From positions 6,230,001-6,294,000 of the forward strand of contig NZ_CP010979.1 in NCBI RefSeq assembly GCF_000498395.2: a stretch of 64,000 nucleotides of DNA. Direction: 5' to 3'. Shown here in pieces: positions 1-8,027 of this stretch. How positions within the stretch are numbered: the first letter of the stretch is position 1; the number at the start of each line of letters is the position of its first letter. The stretch is from Pseudomonas putida S13.1.2. Lineage in GTDB: Bacteria; Pseudomonadota; Gammaproteobacteria; Pseudomonadales; Pseudomonadaceae. The notes under the pieces are model-generated. The model had not been told where the DNA came from. It saw only the letters and a program-made list of their open reading frames with translations, and did not search any database. Made by a program: the position numbers and the translations under genes.

Positions 1-149
1 GGTGGCAGGCCGACGATTTGCGCGTAGGCGATGGCGATGGGGATCTGGATCGCTGCGACCGAAAGCCCGGCCTGCACGTCGGCATGCAGCCACTCACGGC
101 GGTAATGCAGCAGGTTGGCAAGGCCCGGTAGCCAGCGGGAAAGAAACAT
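1..149 (-). CDS. SulP-family anion transporter, N-terminal fragment (cut by window edge)
   Basis: The reverse strand reads from an ATG at 149 and stays open to the window edge, giving about 49 residues that begin MFLSRWLPGL. An AAGGA ribosome site lies just upstream. After about 20 polar residues comes an Asp-Val-Gln-Ala-Gly-Leu-Ser-Val segment and a hydrophobic stretch with IPIAIAYAQIVGL. This matches the first membrane helix of SulP transporters, whose usual form is G-L-x-V-A-A-x-x-x-P-x-A-M-A-Y-A-x-x-A-G-L. SulP proteins move sulfate, bicarbonate or dicarboxylates across the inner membrane. The substrate cannot be told from this fragment, and the STAS domain would lie outside the window. 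Confidence 0.75.
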   Translation of the reverse strand, partial: MFLSRWLPGLANLLHYRREWLHADVQAGLSVAAIQIPIAIAYAQIVGLP

Positions 150-296
150 ACGTCATCCTTTCGAAATGCTTCACGAATCCATTGAGCATATTCGTCACAA
201 GCCGTTTCGCTTGCGCGCGAATGCACCCGCAGCGCATTGAAGCGGATCGGCAGGCAAATGGCCATGGGCCAAGTCAACGTGGGGGGCAGAAACGAA

Positions 297-318
297 AAAA
301 GGAGCCAAGGCTCCTTTT
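297..318 (-). terminator. Rho-independent terminator after tRNA-Gly
   Basis: A GGAGCC/GGCTCC stem (301-306 with 309-314) is flanked by A and T runs. On the reverse strand the hairpin is followed by a run of six or more T. It lies about 45 bases past the tRNA 3' end, so it is the natural terminator for that transcript. The shorter T run on the forward strand means it may also work the other way. Confidence 0.75.
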
Positions 319-360
319 GACTGCGATGACGTTGCTGGAACGTCATGCTGGAATGCGATG

Positions 361-434
361 TGGAGCGGGTAGAGGGAATCGAACCCTCAACTAAAGCTTG
401 GGAAGCTTTCGTTTTGCCACTAAACTATACCCGC
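361..434 (-). tRNA. tRNA-Gly, anticodon CCC
   Basis: Read on the reverse strand, a seven-base acceptor GCGGGTA pairs with TACCCGC and is followed by T and an encoded CCA. The D arm is followed by a five-base anticodon stem AAAGC/GCTTT with loop TTCCCAA, giving anticodon CCC, which reads GGG. The variable loop is four bases (AGTT), and the T arm GAGGG/CCCTC has the loop TTCGATT. The gene lies about 110 bases downstream of phaG on the same strand with its own terminator beyond. Its promoter was not identified with confidence. Confidence 0.93.
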
Positions 435-545
435 GTCTGCGCAGCACTTTTTACCAGAACCCTTCACGAATTAGAAGCCCAAGTTATAAAAAAGCTTGTC
501 GGCACCCCATAGCCTGCGGATATCAGCTACAGAGTGCCGAGGCGC

Positions 546-1433
546 TCAGATGGCCAGTGCATGCTGCCCCTGTTGAACGTGCTGGTAGCGTTGACGAGGT
601 TCACGCACGGTCGGCTTGAGGAAACCAAGCAAGACGCTGCGGGTGTTTTCGCAGGCGGTCTTGTTTTCCATATCGAGGAAATGCCCCGCCTCGCGGATCA
701 CGCTGAACTGGCTTCTGCCCACATGCTTGCCGAACTGCCGGGCATCTTCGACCGTGGTGTACTCGTCGCGGGCGCCGTTGACGAACAACACCGGGATGTC
801 GATGTTGCGCGCCCCCTCCAGCGCTCGCTCCAGGTCGTGTTGCAGCACCTGGTTGATGTGGAAGTGCATCTGCGCGTACTCATGGCTGTCCAGGCTGCTG
901 ACGTGCCGGTAGTTGAAGCGCTTGAACAGTGACGGCAGGTGCTTGCCGATGGTGTCGTTGACCAGGTTGCCGACCTGATACCGGTCGCAGGCGGCCAGGT
1001 ACTGGCAGCCACGGTCCAGGTAGTCGCGCATCGGCTCGTTGATCACTGGCGAGAACGAACTCACCACAGCCTTCTTCACGTTCCGCGGCTGGTGCGCCAG
1101 CGCCAGCAGCGTGCTTGCGCCACCCCACGAGAACGACATCACGTGGTCTGCCTGGAAGTGCTCGATCAGCTCAAGGAGGATATGCGCCTCGGTTTCCTTG
1201 CTGATCAGACGTTCCTGACGGTTGTGCGGCTTTGACTTGCCGGCATACGGCTGGTCGAACAGCACGATGTTGAACTGCGGGTGCAGGTTACGTACCGTCT
1301 GGGCGAACGAGGCGGTGGTGGCCAGCGAACCATTGATCAGGATGATCGTATTCTCGGCCGCATCCGCGCGATAGAACTCCGTGTAAACCCGGTACTGACC
1401 TTGGATATCAAGTACAGCGATTTCTGGCCTCAT
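546..1433 (-). CDS. phaG: PhaG, (R)-3-hydroxyacyl-ACP thioesterase/transacylase
   Basis: A 295-residue alpha/beta hydrolase that links fatty acid synthesis to medium-chain polyhydroxyalkanoate. It takes (R)-3-hydroxydecanoyl groups from ACP. It was first described as an ACP:CoA transacylase and later as a thioesterase feeding a CoA ligase. The sequence matches the remembered P. putida PhaG nearly residue for residue. The nucleophile elbow FSWGGAS places Ser102, with Asp223 in NGARDEY and His251 in EAGHFLDM completing the triad. The length equals that of characterised PhaG. The start is an ATG at 1433 with an AGGAG site upstream. It stands alone, not beside other pha genes, which is normal for this group. 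RhlA is the closest relative, but the identity here favours PhaG strongly. Confidence 0.95.
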   Translation of the reverse strand: MRPEIAVLDIQGQYRVYTEFYRADAAENTIILINGSLATTASFAQTVRNLHPQFNIVLFDQPYAGKSKPHNRQERLISKETEAHILLELIEHFQADHVMSFSWGGASTLLALAHQPRNVKKAVVSSFSPVINEPMRDYLDRGCQYLAACDRYQVGNLVNDTIGKHLPSLFKRFNYRHVSSLDSHEYAQMHFHINQVLQHDLERALEGARNIDIPVLFVNGARDEYTTVEDARQFGKHVGRSQFSVIREAGHFLDMENKTACENTRSVLLGFLKPTVREPRQRYQHVQQGQHALAI

Positions 1434-1775
1434 GTCATCGACTCCTGGCGCAAAAAGGGTATTCGCGTCACCTAGGGTGCACGTTCTTTATGACAGGTAG
1501 GCATTTGCCTGAAGAGAAACCGGGGGGCCCTGTGTCGATCCTTGGCACTTGCGTCGACGGTATTGTTTTTGGCGGGCAATTCGCCGTGCCCCAAGGCATC
1601 GAGGCCTTGGGTAGCCGGCAAAAAGTGTCTTCGACTGCGGGCGTGACTTGCTAGTCACATGCAGACTGACGATTTGGATTCAAGCAGTGGCTCGCGGATC
1701 GCGCAAGTGCCGTTCGGGGAGAAATGTGACTTTTGTCGCTGAGCGGTCGTACGGCGACCCTGTAATGTCTGCCCA
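1434..1775. other. Intergenic region upstream of phaG with two hairpins
   Basis: Together with the REP pair that follows, this forms a gap of about 450 bases between phaG and rsuA with no convincing gene. It carries a CCCAAGGC/GCCTTGGG inverted repeat (1590-1597 with 1604-1611) and a GTGACT/AGTCAC inverted repeat (1644-1649 with 1654-1659). It should hold the phaG promoter, but no clear -35/-10 pair could be chosen. The hairpins may belong to a leader RNA, to a small RNA or to an operator; the sequence does not decide. Confidence 0.4.
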
Positions 1776-1870
1776 GGCCCTTTCGCGGACGCGCCCGCTC
1801 CCACAGGAAACACACAAGCCCTGAGCATTGTGGGGATGTGTGGGAGCGGGCATGCCCGCGAAGAGGCCCG
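1776..1870. repeat. REP pair, TTCGCGGGC-type
   Basis: Two copies of the P. putida REP unit face each other: TTCGCGGAC...GCTCCCACAGG at the left and its inverted partner TGTGGGAGCGGGC...CCGCGAAGAGGCC at the right. They sit just beyond the 3' end of rsuA. Such pairs fold into a large cruciform or RNA hairpin and can protect or end transcripts. Confidence 0.8.
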
Positions 1871-1880
1871 GGCAGGCGGC

Positions 1881-2573
1881 CTAGACAGTGGCTATCTCGC
1901 CCGCCGTCAGCTCTCGGAACTCACCCGGCGCCAACCCCCTGTCCAGCCGGATCGCTCCCATGCTCTCCCGATGCAACCCCACCACCTTGTTGTCGAAGAA
2001 CCCGAACATGCGTTTTACCTGGTGATAGCGCCCTTCGACGATCGCCAATCGAGCGCGTCGCGGCCCGAGGATGTCCAGCTGGGCAGGTTGGGTGGTGAGG
2101 TCTTCGAAGGCGAAGTAGAAGCCCTCGCGGAACCTGGCCACATAGTGCTCGCCAATTTCGTCCTCGGTGTCCACCAGATAATGCTTTGGCAGCTTGGTGG
2201 CAGGCTGGGTCAGGCGCCGTGACCACTGGCCATCGTTGGTCAGGATCATCAGCCCGGTGGTGTTGAAGTCCAGGCGCCCGGCAATGTGCAGGTCATCGCG
2301 GAGCGTTGTGGGCAGCAGGTCGAGCACGGTGGGGTGTTGCGGGTCCTGGGTGGCGCTGACACAACCCTGTGGCTTGTGCAGCATCAGGTAACGCGCGGGG
2401 CGGCCCGCCTGGAGCAACTGGTCGTCCAGCTCGACACGGCTGAATTCACGCACCTCGGTCAGCGGGTCGCTGACTACCTGGCCATCCACGCGCACACGAC
2501 GTTGCGCCAGCATCAGGCGAACTTGCTGGCGGTTGTAGTTGGGAAAGTTGGTGAGGAAACGGTCGAGGCGCAT
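1881..2573 (-). CDS. rsuA: RsuA-type 16S rRNA pseudouridine synthase
   Basis: A 230-residue enzyme that converts a uridine in 16S rRNA (U516 in E. coli) to pseudouridine during small-subunit assembly. Residues 1-50 form an S4 RNA-binding domain. The catalytic motif GRLDFNTTGLMILTNDG follows with the nucleophile Asp102, and RYHQVKRMF near residue 190 is typical of the RsuA/RluB/E/F family. The start is an ATG at 2573. The length fits RsuA (231 residues in E. coli) better than RluB or RluF, which are longer. It is read in the same direction as the CWC protein and diguanylate cyclase upstream. Confidence 0.88.
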   Translation of the reverse strand: MRLDRFLTNFPNYNRQQVRLMLAQRRVRVDGQVVSDPLTEVREFSRVELDDQLLQAGRPARYLMLHKPQGCVSATQDPQHPTVLDLLPTTLRDDLHIAGRLDFNTTGLMILTNDGQWSRRLTQPATKLPKHYLVDTEDEIGEHYVARFREGFYFAFEDLTTQPAQLDILGPRRARLAIVEGRYHQVKRMFGFFDNKVVGLHRESMGAIRLDRGLAPGEFRELTAGEIATV

Positions 2574-2582
2574 TGGAACAGG

Positions 2583-2795
2583 TCAGTGGGGAGTGGTTGA
2601 TCGGAGTTGCTCTTCAACGGCAGCGCAACGCGGGCACAGGCAGGCTTTGTCCCGCAACTCGGCGGGCAGGGCCTGCAGCACGGCCGGGTCGATGGTCACA
2701 CCGTAGCACCAGCAGGCCTGGGTAGCGCGGCGCGGGTCGGCCAGGCTGCATTGGTTGAGGGCACCGCAAGCGGGGCAGTGTTGGCTGTCATTCAT
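2583..2795 (-). CDS. Cysteine-rich CWC family protein
   Basis: A 70-residue protein with eight cysteines at 7, 10, 16, 28, 30, 52, 54 and 57, including the CWC that names the family. The arrangement (CPAC, then C, CWC, then CLCPRC) suggests one or two bound metal ions, probably zinc or an iron-sulfur centre. The ATG at 2795 is preferred over upstream in-frame starts because those lie inside the diguanylate cyclase gene and the Cys-rich domain begins right after it. The start overlaps the end of the upstream gene by 8 bases, so translation is probably coupled. Function in the family is unknown. Confidence 0.8.
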   Translation of the reverse strand: MNDSQHCPACGALNQCSLADPRRATQACWCYGVTIDPAVLQALPAELRDKACLCPRCAAVEEQLRSTTPH

Positions 2796-4269
2796 GGCGG
2801 GTTTCACTGCAGACGCGGTTGCGGCCGGCCTGCTTGGCACGATAAAGCGCACGGTCGGCGCGGGTCAGCAGGGCGTGCAGGGTATCCCCGGGCTGCAGGC
2901 TGCTCAGGCCGATGCTGGTGGTCAGGCGCAGCGGCTGTTCTTCGTAGCTGAAGGTCAGTTGTTCAGTGCGGCGACGGATTTTTTCCGCCACCTCGATGGC
3001 CTGCCGGCCTTCGGCTTCACGCAGCAGCACGATGAATTCCTCACCGCCCCAGCGGCACAGTATATCCGACTGGCGCAGGCTGCCCTGCAGCACATTGGCG
3101 AATTGGCGCAGCACTTCGTCGCCTGCCAGGTGGCCGTGGGTGTCGTTCAGTGCCTTGAAGTGGTCCAGGTCGATCAGCAATGCCACCAGCGGCCCACTGT
3201 CGCGCTGGGCTTCGTGCAAGGCCTGGGCGGCGAGCAGGTCGAAGCTGCGTCGGTTGGGCAGGCCGGTGAGGCTATCGAGGGTGGCCAGGGCCTCGGTGCT
3301 GGCCTGGTGACGGCGGACCATGGCATGCACCAGCGCCAGCACCACCAGGGTGATCATCGCGCAGATGGCCAGGTTCAGGTACAGGGAGTGGCGGATGCGG
3401 TCGAGGGCGCCGGTTTCGCGCTTTTCCACCAACAGGTACCAGTCCAGTTCGGGCAGGTGGCGCACGTTGAGGAAGTGGCTGTGGTTGTCGCTGTCGCGGT
3501 ATTCGTGGCTGCCTTCACCGGGCACCAACTGCTCGGCCAGTACGTCGTTCAGTTCGGGGTTGTCGCTGAGCGGCTGGCCGACCCGCAAACCATGCGGGCC
3601 ACCTTCCGAGCCGGTCATCAGCACCTTGCCCTTGGCGTCGGTGAACAGCACCGAACGCTGGTAGCGGCGCTGATACTGGTCGATCAGCTTGACCACCGAC
3701 GATACGCTCAGCCCGACACCGGCGGCACCGATGAAGCGGTGCTGGTAGTCATGTACCTGATAGTTGATGAACACGGTCAGGCTGTCCTGGTTGGCCATGT
3801 CCAGATCGACGTTGATCTCATAGGGGGCTTTGAGGTCGCGCAGGCGGAAATACCAGGCATCGCGCCAGGTGCCTGGTTCGACCTGTTTGAGCACGCCTTT
3901 GGCCTGGTAATAGGTGAGGGTGCGGTCCGACACGAAAAATGACGTGAAGGTGTCCTGCTTGCCCATGACCTCGCCAAGGTAGCGTGTCATGCGCTCGGTA
4001 TCCTGCTCGCCGGACAACACCCAGTCGCGCAGGAAGGTGTCCTGGGCCATCATCGAGGCGATCAGCACCGGGCGGATCAGGTCTTTCTGGATCTCCGAGT
4101 AGACCGTATCGGACGTCAGCGGCAGTTCGGTATTGATGATGCCGTCGCGGATGGCGCTGCGCGAGGCGAAGTAGCTGAGCAGTGAAGTGGCGAGGAAGCC
4201 GCAAGCCAGGAGCACCAGGAGGGTAAAGATCAGCGAGCGCTGCGAGAACAGAGCGGAACGTAACGGCAT
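2788..4269 (-). CDS. Membrane diguanylate cyclase with periplasmic sensor domain
   Basis: A 493-residue protein that should make cyclic di-GMP from two GTP. A membrane helix at about 12-34 and a second at about 295-317 enclose a periplasmic sensing region of roughly 260 residues that looks like a Cache domain. The cytoplasmic GGDEF domain starts near 330 with LDSLTGLPNRR. The active-site loop reads GGEEF (408-412), so it is predicted to be active. An RQSD product-binding I-site lies five residues before it, so feedback inhibition is expected. There is no EAL domain. The ligand is unknown. Start ATG at 4269, divergent from the Tyr-rich lipoprotein gene. Confidence 0.9.
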   Translation of the reverse strand: MPLRSALFSQRSLIFTLLVLLACGFLATSLLSYFASRSAIRDGIINTELPLTSDTVYSEIQKDLIRPVLIASMMAQDTFLRDWVLSGEQDTERMTRYLGEVMGKQDTFTSFFVSDRTLTYYQAKGVLKQVEPGTWRDAWYFRLRDLKAPYEINVDLDMANQDSLTVFINYQVHDYQHRFIGAAGVGLSVSSVVKLIDQYQRRYQRSVLFTDAKGKVLMTGSEGGPHGLRVGQPLSDNPELNDVLAEQLVPGEGSHEYRDSDNHSHFLNVRHLPELDWYLLVEKRETGALDRIRHSLYLNLAICAMITLVVLALVHAMVRRHQASTEALATLDSLTGLPNRRSFDLLAAQALHEAQRDSGPLVALLIDLDHFKALNDTHGHLAGDEVLRQFANVLQGSLRQSDILCRWGGEEFIVLLREAEGRQAIEVAEKIRRRTEQLTFSYEEQPLRLTTSIGLSSLQPGDTLHALLTRADRALYRAKQAGRNRVCSETRHE

Positions 4270-4481
4270 GATCTTCCCGTGATGTGTGCCAGGGTGCCCA
4301 TTCTAGTGAGATGACCGGCAAATGACTGCAAGTTTTTCAGGGTTATCGCACCTGTATCAAATTATTGCAGAAATGGCACTGCACCTCGGCTTCACGGTCT
4401 TATTCAGTGTCGATGAACGCATTCCGCATCGATGCTCGGCAGCGCCGCTGTTCGGGCACGCCAGCGGTCCAGGAGGCCGCC

Positions 4482-4931
4482 ATGTCCTATCGAATCCTGT
4501 TGATCGCCCTGCTGGGGCTGATGACTTCTGCCTGCGCCCCGTATTACGACCGCGGGGGCTATTACCGCTCGGATTACTACTCCAGCGACCGCTACGTGTC
4601 GCCCGGGTATTACCGCTATGACCGCTACTACGTAACGCCGCAACCGCGCTATTACTACCAGCCGGCACCGCGTTATTACCATCGGTCGGCGCCCGCACCG
4701 CAATACCGGCCATATCCGCAGCCTGGCATGAAACAGTGGCACGGCAACCCGCGCAATGACTACGGCAACCGCCAGCGCCAGGACTACAGGCAGGATCGGG
4801 ACCGGCATGATTATCGTAGTGGCAGCCAGCGTTATCAGCGGGGCGACTGGCACTCCAATGGGCAACGCAATGACGGCGGGCGCTGGGATGGCCGTCGTGG
4901 GCAAGGGCGCGGCGGCAACTGGCAGCGGTAG
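4482..4931 (+). CDS. Tyrosine- and arginine-rich small lipoprotein, unknown function
   Basis: A 149-residue protein beginning MSYRILLIALLGLMTSAC. The basic start, hydrophobic run and Cys18 form a lipoprotein signal peptide with a loose lipobox (T-S-A-C). The mature part is low complexity. About 24 tyrosines occur, many as YY or YYY doublets spaced by Arg, Asp, Ser and Pro, and the C-terminal half is rich in Arg, Gly, Gln and Asp. An AGGAGG ribosome site at about 4470-4475 fixes this start; longer in-frame starts lack one. It is divergent from the diguanylate cyclase, which hints at, but does not show, a role in surface or biofilm behaviour. No named family was recognised. Confidence 0.75.
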   Translation: MSYRILLIALLGLMTSACAPYYDRGGYYRSDYYSSDRYVSPGYYRYDRYYVTPQPRYYYQPAPRYYHRSAPAPQYRPYPQPGMKQWHGNPRNDYGNRQRQDYRQDRDRHDYRSGSQRYQRGDWHSNGQRNDGGRWDGRRGQGRGGNWQR

Positions 4932-4949
4932 CTGAATGAAGGTTGGTGT

Positions 4950-5037
4950 GTTCCCACAGGTACTGCAAACCAGCGCGGTACCTGTAGGAGCGGCCTTGTG
5001 TCGCGATAGGGCTGCAAAGCAGCCCCAGGTTCTGTAA
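4950..5037. repeat. REP element, TCGCGACACAAGG-type, between convergent genes
   Basis: The unit CTGTAGGAGCGGCCTTGTGTCGCGATAGGG starts at 4982 and is followed by the GGGCTGC/GCAGCCC hairpin. A partial unit (TTCCCACAGGTAC) lies inverted to its left. It fills the gap between the convergent lipoprotein and hydratase-family genes and may act as their shared terminator. Confidence 0.7.
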
Positions 5038-5038
5038 G

Positions 5039-6145
5039 TCAACCCAGATCCGCCAATGGATGCCGCCCCTCCCACGCCTTGGAAAAATGCGCCTCGACCA
5101 CCGCCGCCGGCACCTGAGTCACATCCGGCCAGTGCCAGCGGGGGTGGTTGTCCTTGTCCAGCAAGCGGGCTCGCACGCCTTCGCTGAACTCCGGGTGGCG
5201 GCAGCAATTCAGGCTCATGCAGTATTCCATCTGGAACACCTGCGCCAACGACAGGTGCCGCGCCCGGCGAATCTGTTCCCACACCAGGTGCGCGGTCAGC
5301 GGGCAGCCCTCGTGCAGCCGCTGGCCTGCTTCGGCAAGCAGTGGGTCGTCATGGTGCTTGAGCCCCTCCAGCGCACGCCAGGCCGCTGCAGCATCGGCCA
5401 CATCCAGCAAGGCATCGATCACCTGCCGCCGCGGCAGCCACTGGGCTTCGGGCAACTCGACGCAGGCGCGGTGCTGTTCGGCCTTGAGCAGGCTGTTCAA
5501 TTGCAGGGTGGTCTGCTCCTGCCAGTTCAGTTGCAGCAGTTCTTCGATCAGCGCCTCTTGCTGGTGCTCGCCCAAAAACCGGTCGGCCAGGCCCAGATCA
5601 AGGGCGTCGCGTGCGTTGATCGGCGCGCCCGTCAGCCCCAGGAACAACCCCAGTTTGCCCGGCAGCCGGGCCAGGAACCAGCTGGCCCCCACGTCGGGGT
5701 ACAGGCCGATACTGATTTCCGGCATGGCCAATCGGCTGCTGGTTGTGACGATGCGTACATTGGCGCCCTGCAGCAGCCCCATGCCGCCGCCCAGCACGTG
5801 CCCGTGGCCCCAGCACAGCAGCGGCTTGGGGTAGGTGTGCAGGGCATGGTCCAGGCGGTACTCGGCAGCGAAGAAGGTGGCGGCCAGGGGCGGTACGCTG
5901 CCGGGGTGGTCACGGCACGCCTGCACCAGTGCCCGCACATCGCCACCGGCGCAGAAGGCTTTGCTGCCGTTGCCGCGCAGCAGTACGCACACGACCCCAG
6001 GGTCGCGAGCCCAGTCGTGCAGTTGTTCGCCCAGCACCTCGATCATCGGCAAGTTCAGGGCATTGAGCGCCTTGGGCGCGTCCAGGGTTGCGATGCCGAT
6101 GCGGGCGCCGTCGGCGCCGGTGAGTACCTCACAATGAATGGCCAT
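5039..6145 (-). CDS. Enoyl-CoA hydratase/isomerase family protein, HIBCH-like hydrolase
   Basis: A 368-residue crotonase-fold protein. GSKAFCAGGDV (oxyanion hole) and ISIGLYPDVGASWFLARLPG fit the 3-hydroxyisobutyryl-CoA hydrolase branch, as does the C-terminal part with EYCMSLN and FSEGVRARLLDKDNHPRW. That enzyme releases 3-hydroxyisobutyrate in valine breakdown. The usual HIBCH length is 350-385 residues, while simple hydratases are about 260. There are no valine pathway genes next to it, so the true substrate is uncertain. Start ATG at 6145, divergent from ung. Confidence 0.8.
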   Translation of the reverse strand: MAIHCEVLTGADGARIGIATLDAPKALNALNLPMIEVLGEQLHDWARDPGVVCVLLRGNGSKAFCAGGDVRALVQACRDHPGSVPPLAATFFAAEYRLDHALHTYPKPLLCWGHGHVLGGGMGLLQGANVRIVTTSSRLAMPEISIGLYPDVGASWFLARLPGKLGLFLGLTGAPINARDALDLGLADRFLGEHQQEALIEELLQLNWQEQTTLQLNSLLKAEQHRACVELPEAQWLPRRQVIDALLDVADAAAAWRALEGLKHHDDPLLAEAGQRLHEGCPLTAHLVWEQIRRARHLSLAQVFQMEYCMSLNCCRHPEFSEGVRARLLDKDNHPRWHWPDVTQVPAAVVEAHFSKAWEGRHPLADLG

Positions 6146-6270
6146 GGACTACCTCGCTCAGTCATCGCACAAGTATGGCCTGCCTGACCGAACATGCCGG
6201 TCGTCGGTCGGATCGTTTGACAAGCGGGAAGGGCTTACCTAGTGTCGCGCCATTGATTACGGATGGCCCC

Positions 6271-6963
6271 ATGACTGACGACGATCGCATCAAACTCGAA
6301 CCCAGCTGGAAAGCCGCATTGCGCGCTGAATTCGACCAGCCCTACATGCATCAGCTGCGCGAGTTCCTGCGCAGCGAGCGTGCCGCTGGCAAAGAAATCT
6401 ACCCGCCGGGGCCGCTGATCTTCAATGCGCTCAACTCGACACCGCTGGACCAGGTGAAGGTGGTCATACTCGGCCAGGACCCGTACCACGGGCCAGGCCA
6501 GGCGCACGGCCTGTGCTTCTCGGTACAGCCGGGCGTGCCCACGCCGCCGTCGCTGGTCAATATCTACAAGGAAATGCAGCGCGACCTGAACATTCCGATC
6601 GCCAGCCACGGCTACCTGCAGAGCTGGGCCGAGCAGGGCGTCCTGCTGCTCAACACCACCATGACCGTGGAGCGTGCCAATGCGGCATCGCATGCCAAGA
6701 AGGGTTGGGAGGCCTTTACCGATCGGGTGATCCAAGTGGTCAGCGAGCAGTGCCCGAACGTGGTGTTCCTGTTGTGGGGGGCGCATGCGCAAAGCAAGCA
6801 GAAGCTGATCGACGGGACCAAGCATCTGGTGCTGAAGTCGGTGCATCCGTCGCCGTTGTCGGCTTACCGCGGGTTCCTGGGGTGCGGGCATTTCAGCCGG
6901 ACCAACAGCTTCCTCGAGCAACGCGGGCTGGCGCCGATCAACTGGGCATTGCCACCGCTCTGA
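6271..6963 (+). CDS. ung: Uracil-DNA glycosylase
   Basis: A 230-residue family 1 uracil-DNA glycosylase that cuts uracil from DNA to start base excision repair. The water-activating loop GQDPYHGPGQAHGLCFSV places the catalytic Asp70. LLLNTTMTV provides the uracil-recognition Asn, and HPSPLSAYRGFLGCGHF is the Leu-intercalation loop with the catalytic His. The start MTDDDRIKLEPSW is chosen because it gives the family's usual length. An upstream in-frame start would add 32 residues unlike Ung. It is a single gene, divergent from the HIBCH-like gene and convergent with the abrB-family gene. Confidence 0.97.
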   Translation: MTDDDRIKLEPSWKAALRAEFDQPYMHQLREFLRSERAAGKEIYPPGPLIFNALNSTPLDQVKVVILGQDPYHGPGQAHGLCFSVQPGVPTPPSLVNIYKEMQRDLNIPIASHGYLQSWAEQGVLLLNTTMTVERANAASHAKKGWEAFTDRVIQVVSEQCPNVVFLLWGAHAQSKQKLIDGTKHLVLKSVHPSPLSAYRGFLGCGHFSRTNSFLEQRGLAPINWALPPL

Positions 6964-6995
6964 TCACCTGAAATACCGCGAAGAAGGCAACGCGA

Positions 6996-8027
6996 TTATT
7001 CCTGGTTTGCGTTCCACAGCCGGAACAACGGCTCCGCCAGAAACAGCACGAACAGCAAGCGCATCACCTGAAGCGCCGTCACCAAAGGCACGGACAGTTG
7101 CAGGGTCTCTGCGGTCAGGCTCATTTCGGCAATGCCCCCCGGCATCATGCCCAACGTCAGCGAGCGCAAATCCAGCGCTGTCATCACGCTCAACACCCAC
7201 GCGGCACTGCCGGCAATGGCCATGCACAGCGCCGTGGCCAGCAGCGTACGCGCCAGGAACGACGGGGCCCGGCGGAAGAAGGCGCGGTTGAAGTGGCAGG
7301 CCAGGCCGCTGCCGATCAGCCACTGGCCGATCTGGCTGGCGCCATTGGGCAGAGCGATCTGCAGGTTACCGGCCAGGCTGACGCTGGCAGCCACCAGCAA
7401 TGGCCCGAACAGCCAGGGGTTGGGTTGGCGCAACCGTTGCCAGAGCAACGCCACGGCAACGCCGAGCGGGGCGATCAGGCCCAGCCAGCCCCAGCTGACG
7501 CTACCGGCGTGATTCAGCGGCACCCCGTCACCCAGCAGAAACTTGAACAGCGCGGGCACGCACAGCACCACCGTCAGCACCCGCAGGCTCTGCGCCGCCG
7601 CCACCTGGCTGAGCACTGCACCGTTACGGGCGCCAAGGTTGACCATCTCCCCCGAGCCCCCCGGCATGCTGGCGAAGAATGCCGTGGCACGGTCTTCACC
7701 GGTGCGCCGTAGCAGCCACACGCTGATCACGCTGGATACGGTAGTGAACAGGGCGCCAAAAAAAATCAGCGCGAAATGGCTGCCCACCTGCTCGATCACC
7801 GCTGGCGTAAAGTGCAAGCCAATGCCGATGCCGATGATGCACTGCCCACATTTGCGGCCGTTGGGAATCTCCGACAGCTGCCATGGCGTCAGGCAGCGCA
7901 CCAGTATGATCGCCAGCAGCGAACCTACCATCCATGGCAAGGGCCAGCCGACCTGGCTGGCGAGGTAACCGCCAGCAAGGCCGACCAGCCCGGTTGCGAT
8001 AAACAGCGGCAACGGTCGATCAGGCAT
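6996..8027 (-). CDS. AbrB-family membrane transporter
   Basis: A 343-residue, very hydrophobic protein with about 9-10 membrane helices. It holds the repeated family pattern GWPLPWMVGSLLA...GRKCGQCIIGIGIGLHFTP and FFASMPGGSGEMVNLGARNGA, which recurs later as LTLGMMPGGIAEMSLTA. This is the AbrB membrane family (PF05145), once mislabelled ammonia monooxygenase. Its start ATG overlaps the end of tctA by 8 bases, so it is the last gene of the tct operon and is probably translated by coupling. This suggests a job in organic acid handling, but no substrate is established. Start ATG at 8027. Confidence 0.82.
   Translation of the reverse strand: MPDRPLPLFIATGLVGLAGGYLASQVGWPLPWMVGSLLAIILVRCLTPWQLSEIPNGRKCGQCIIGIGIGLHFTPAVIEQVGSHFALIFFGALFTTVSSVISVWLLRRTGEDRATAFFASMPGGSGEMVNLGARNGAVLSQVAAAQSLRVLTVVLCVPALFKFLLGDGVPLNHAGSVSWGWLGLIAPLGVAVALLWQRLRQPNPWLFGPLLVAASVSLAGNLQIALPNGASQIGQWLIGSGLACHFNRAFFRRAPSFLARTLLATALCMAIAGSAAWVLSVMTALDLRSLTLGMMPGGIAEMSLTAETLQLSVPLVTALQVMRLLFVLFLAEPLFRLWNANQE

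Noticed and set aside
2755..3942. Long forward-strand open frame of 395 codons
   Set aside because: It lies wholly over the diguanylate cyclase on the other strand and has a low-complexity, GC-driven composition with no known motifs.
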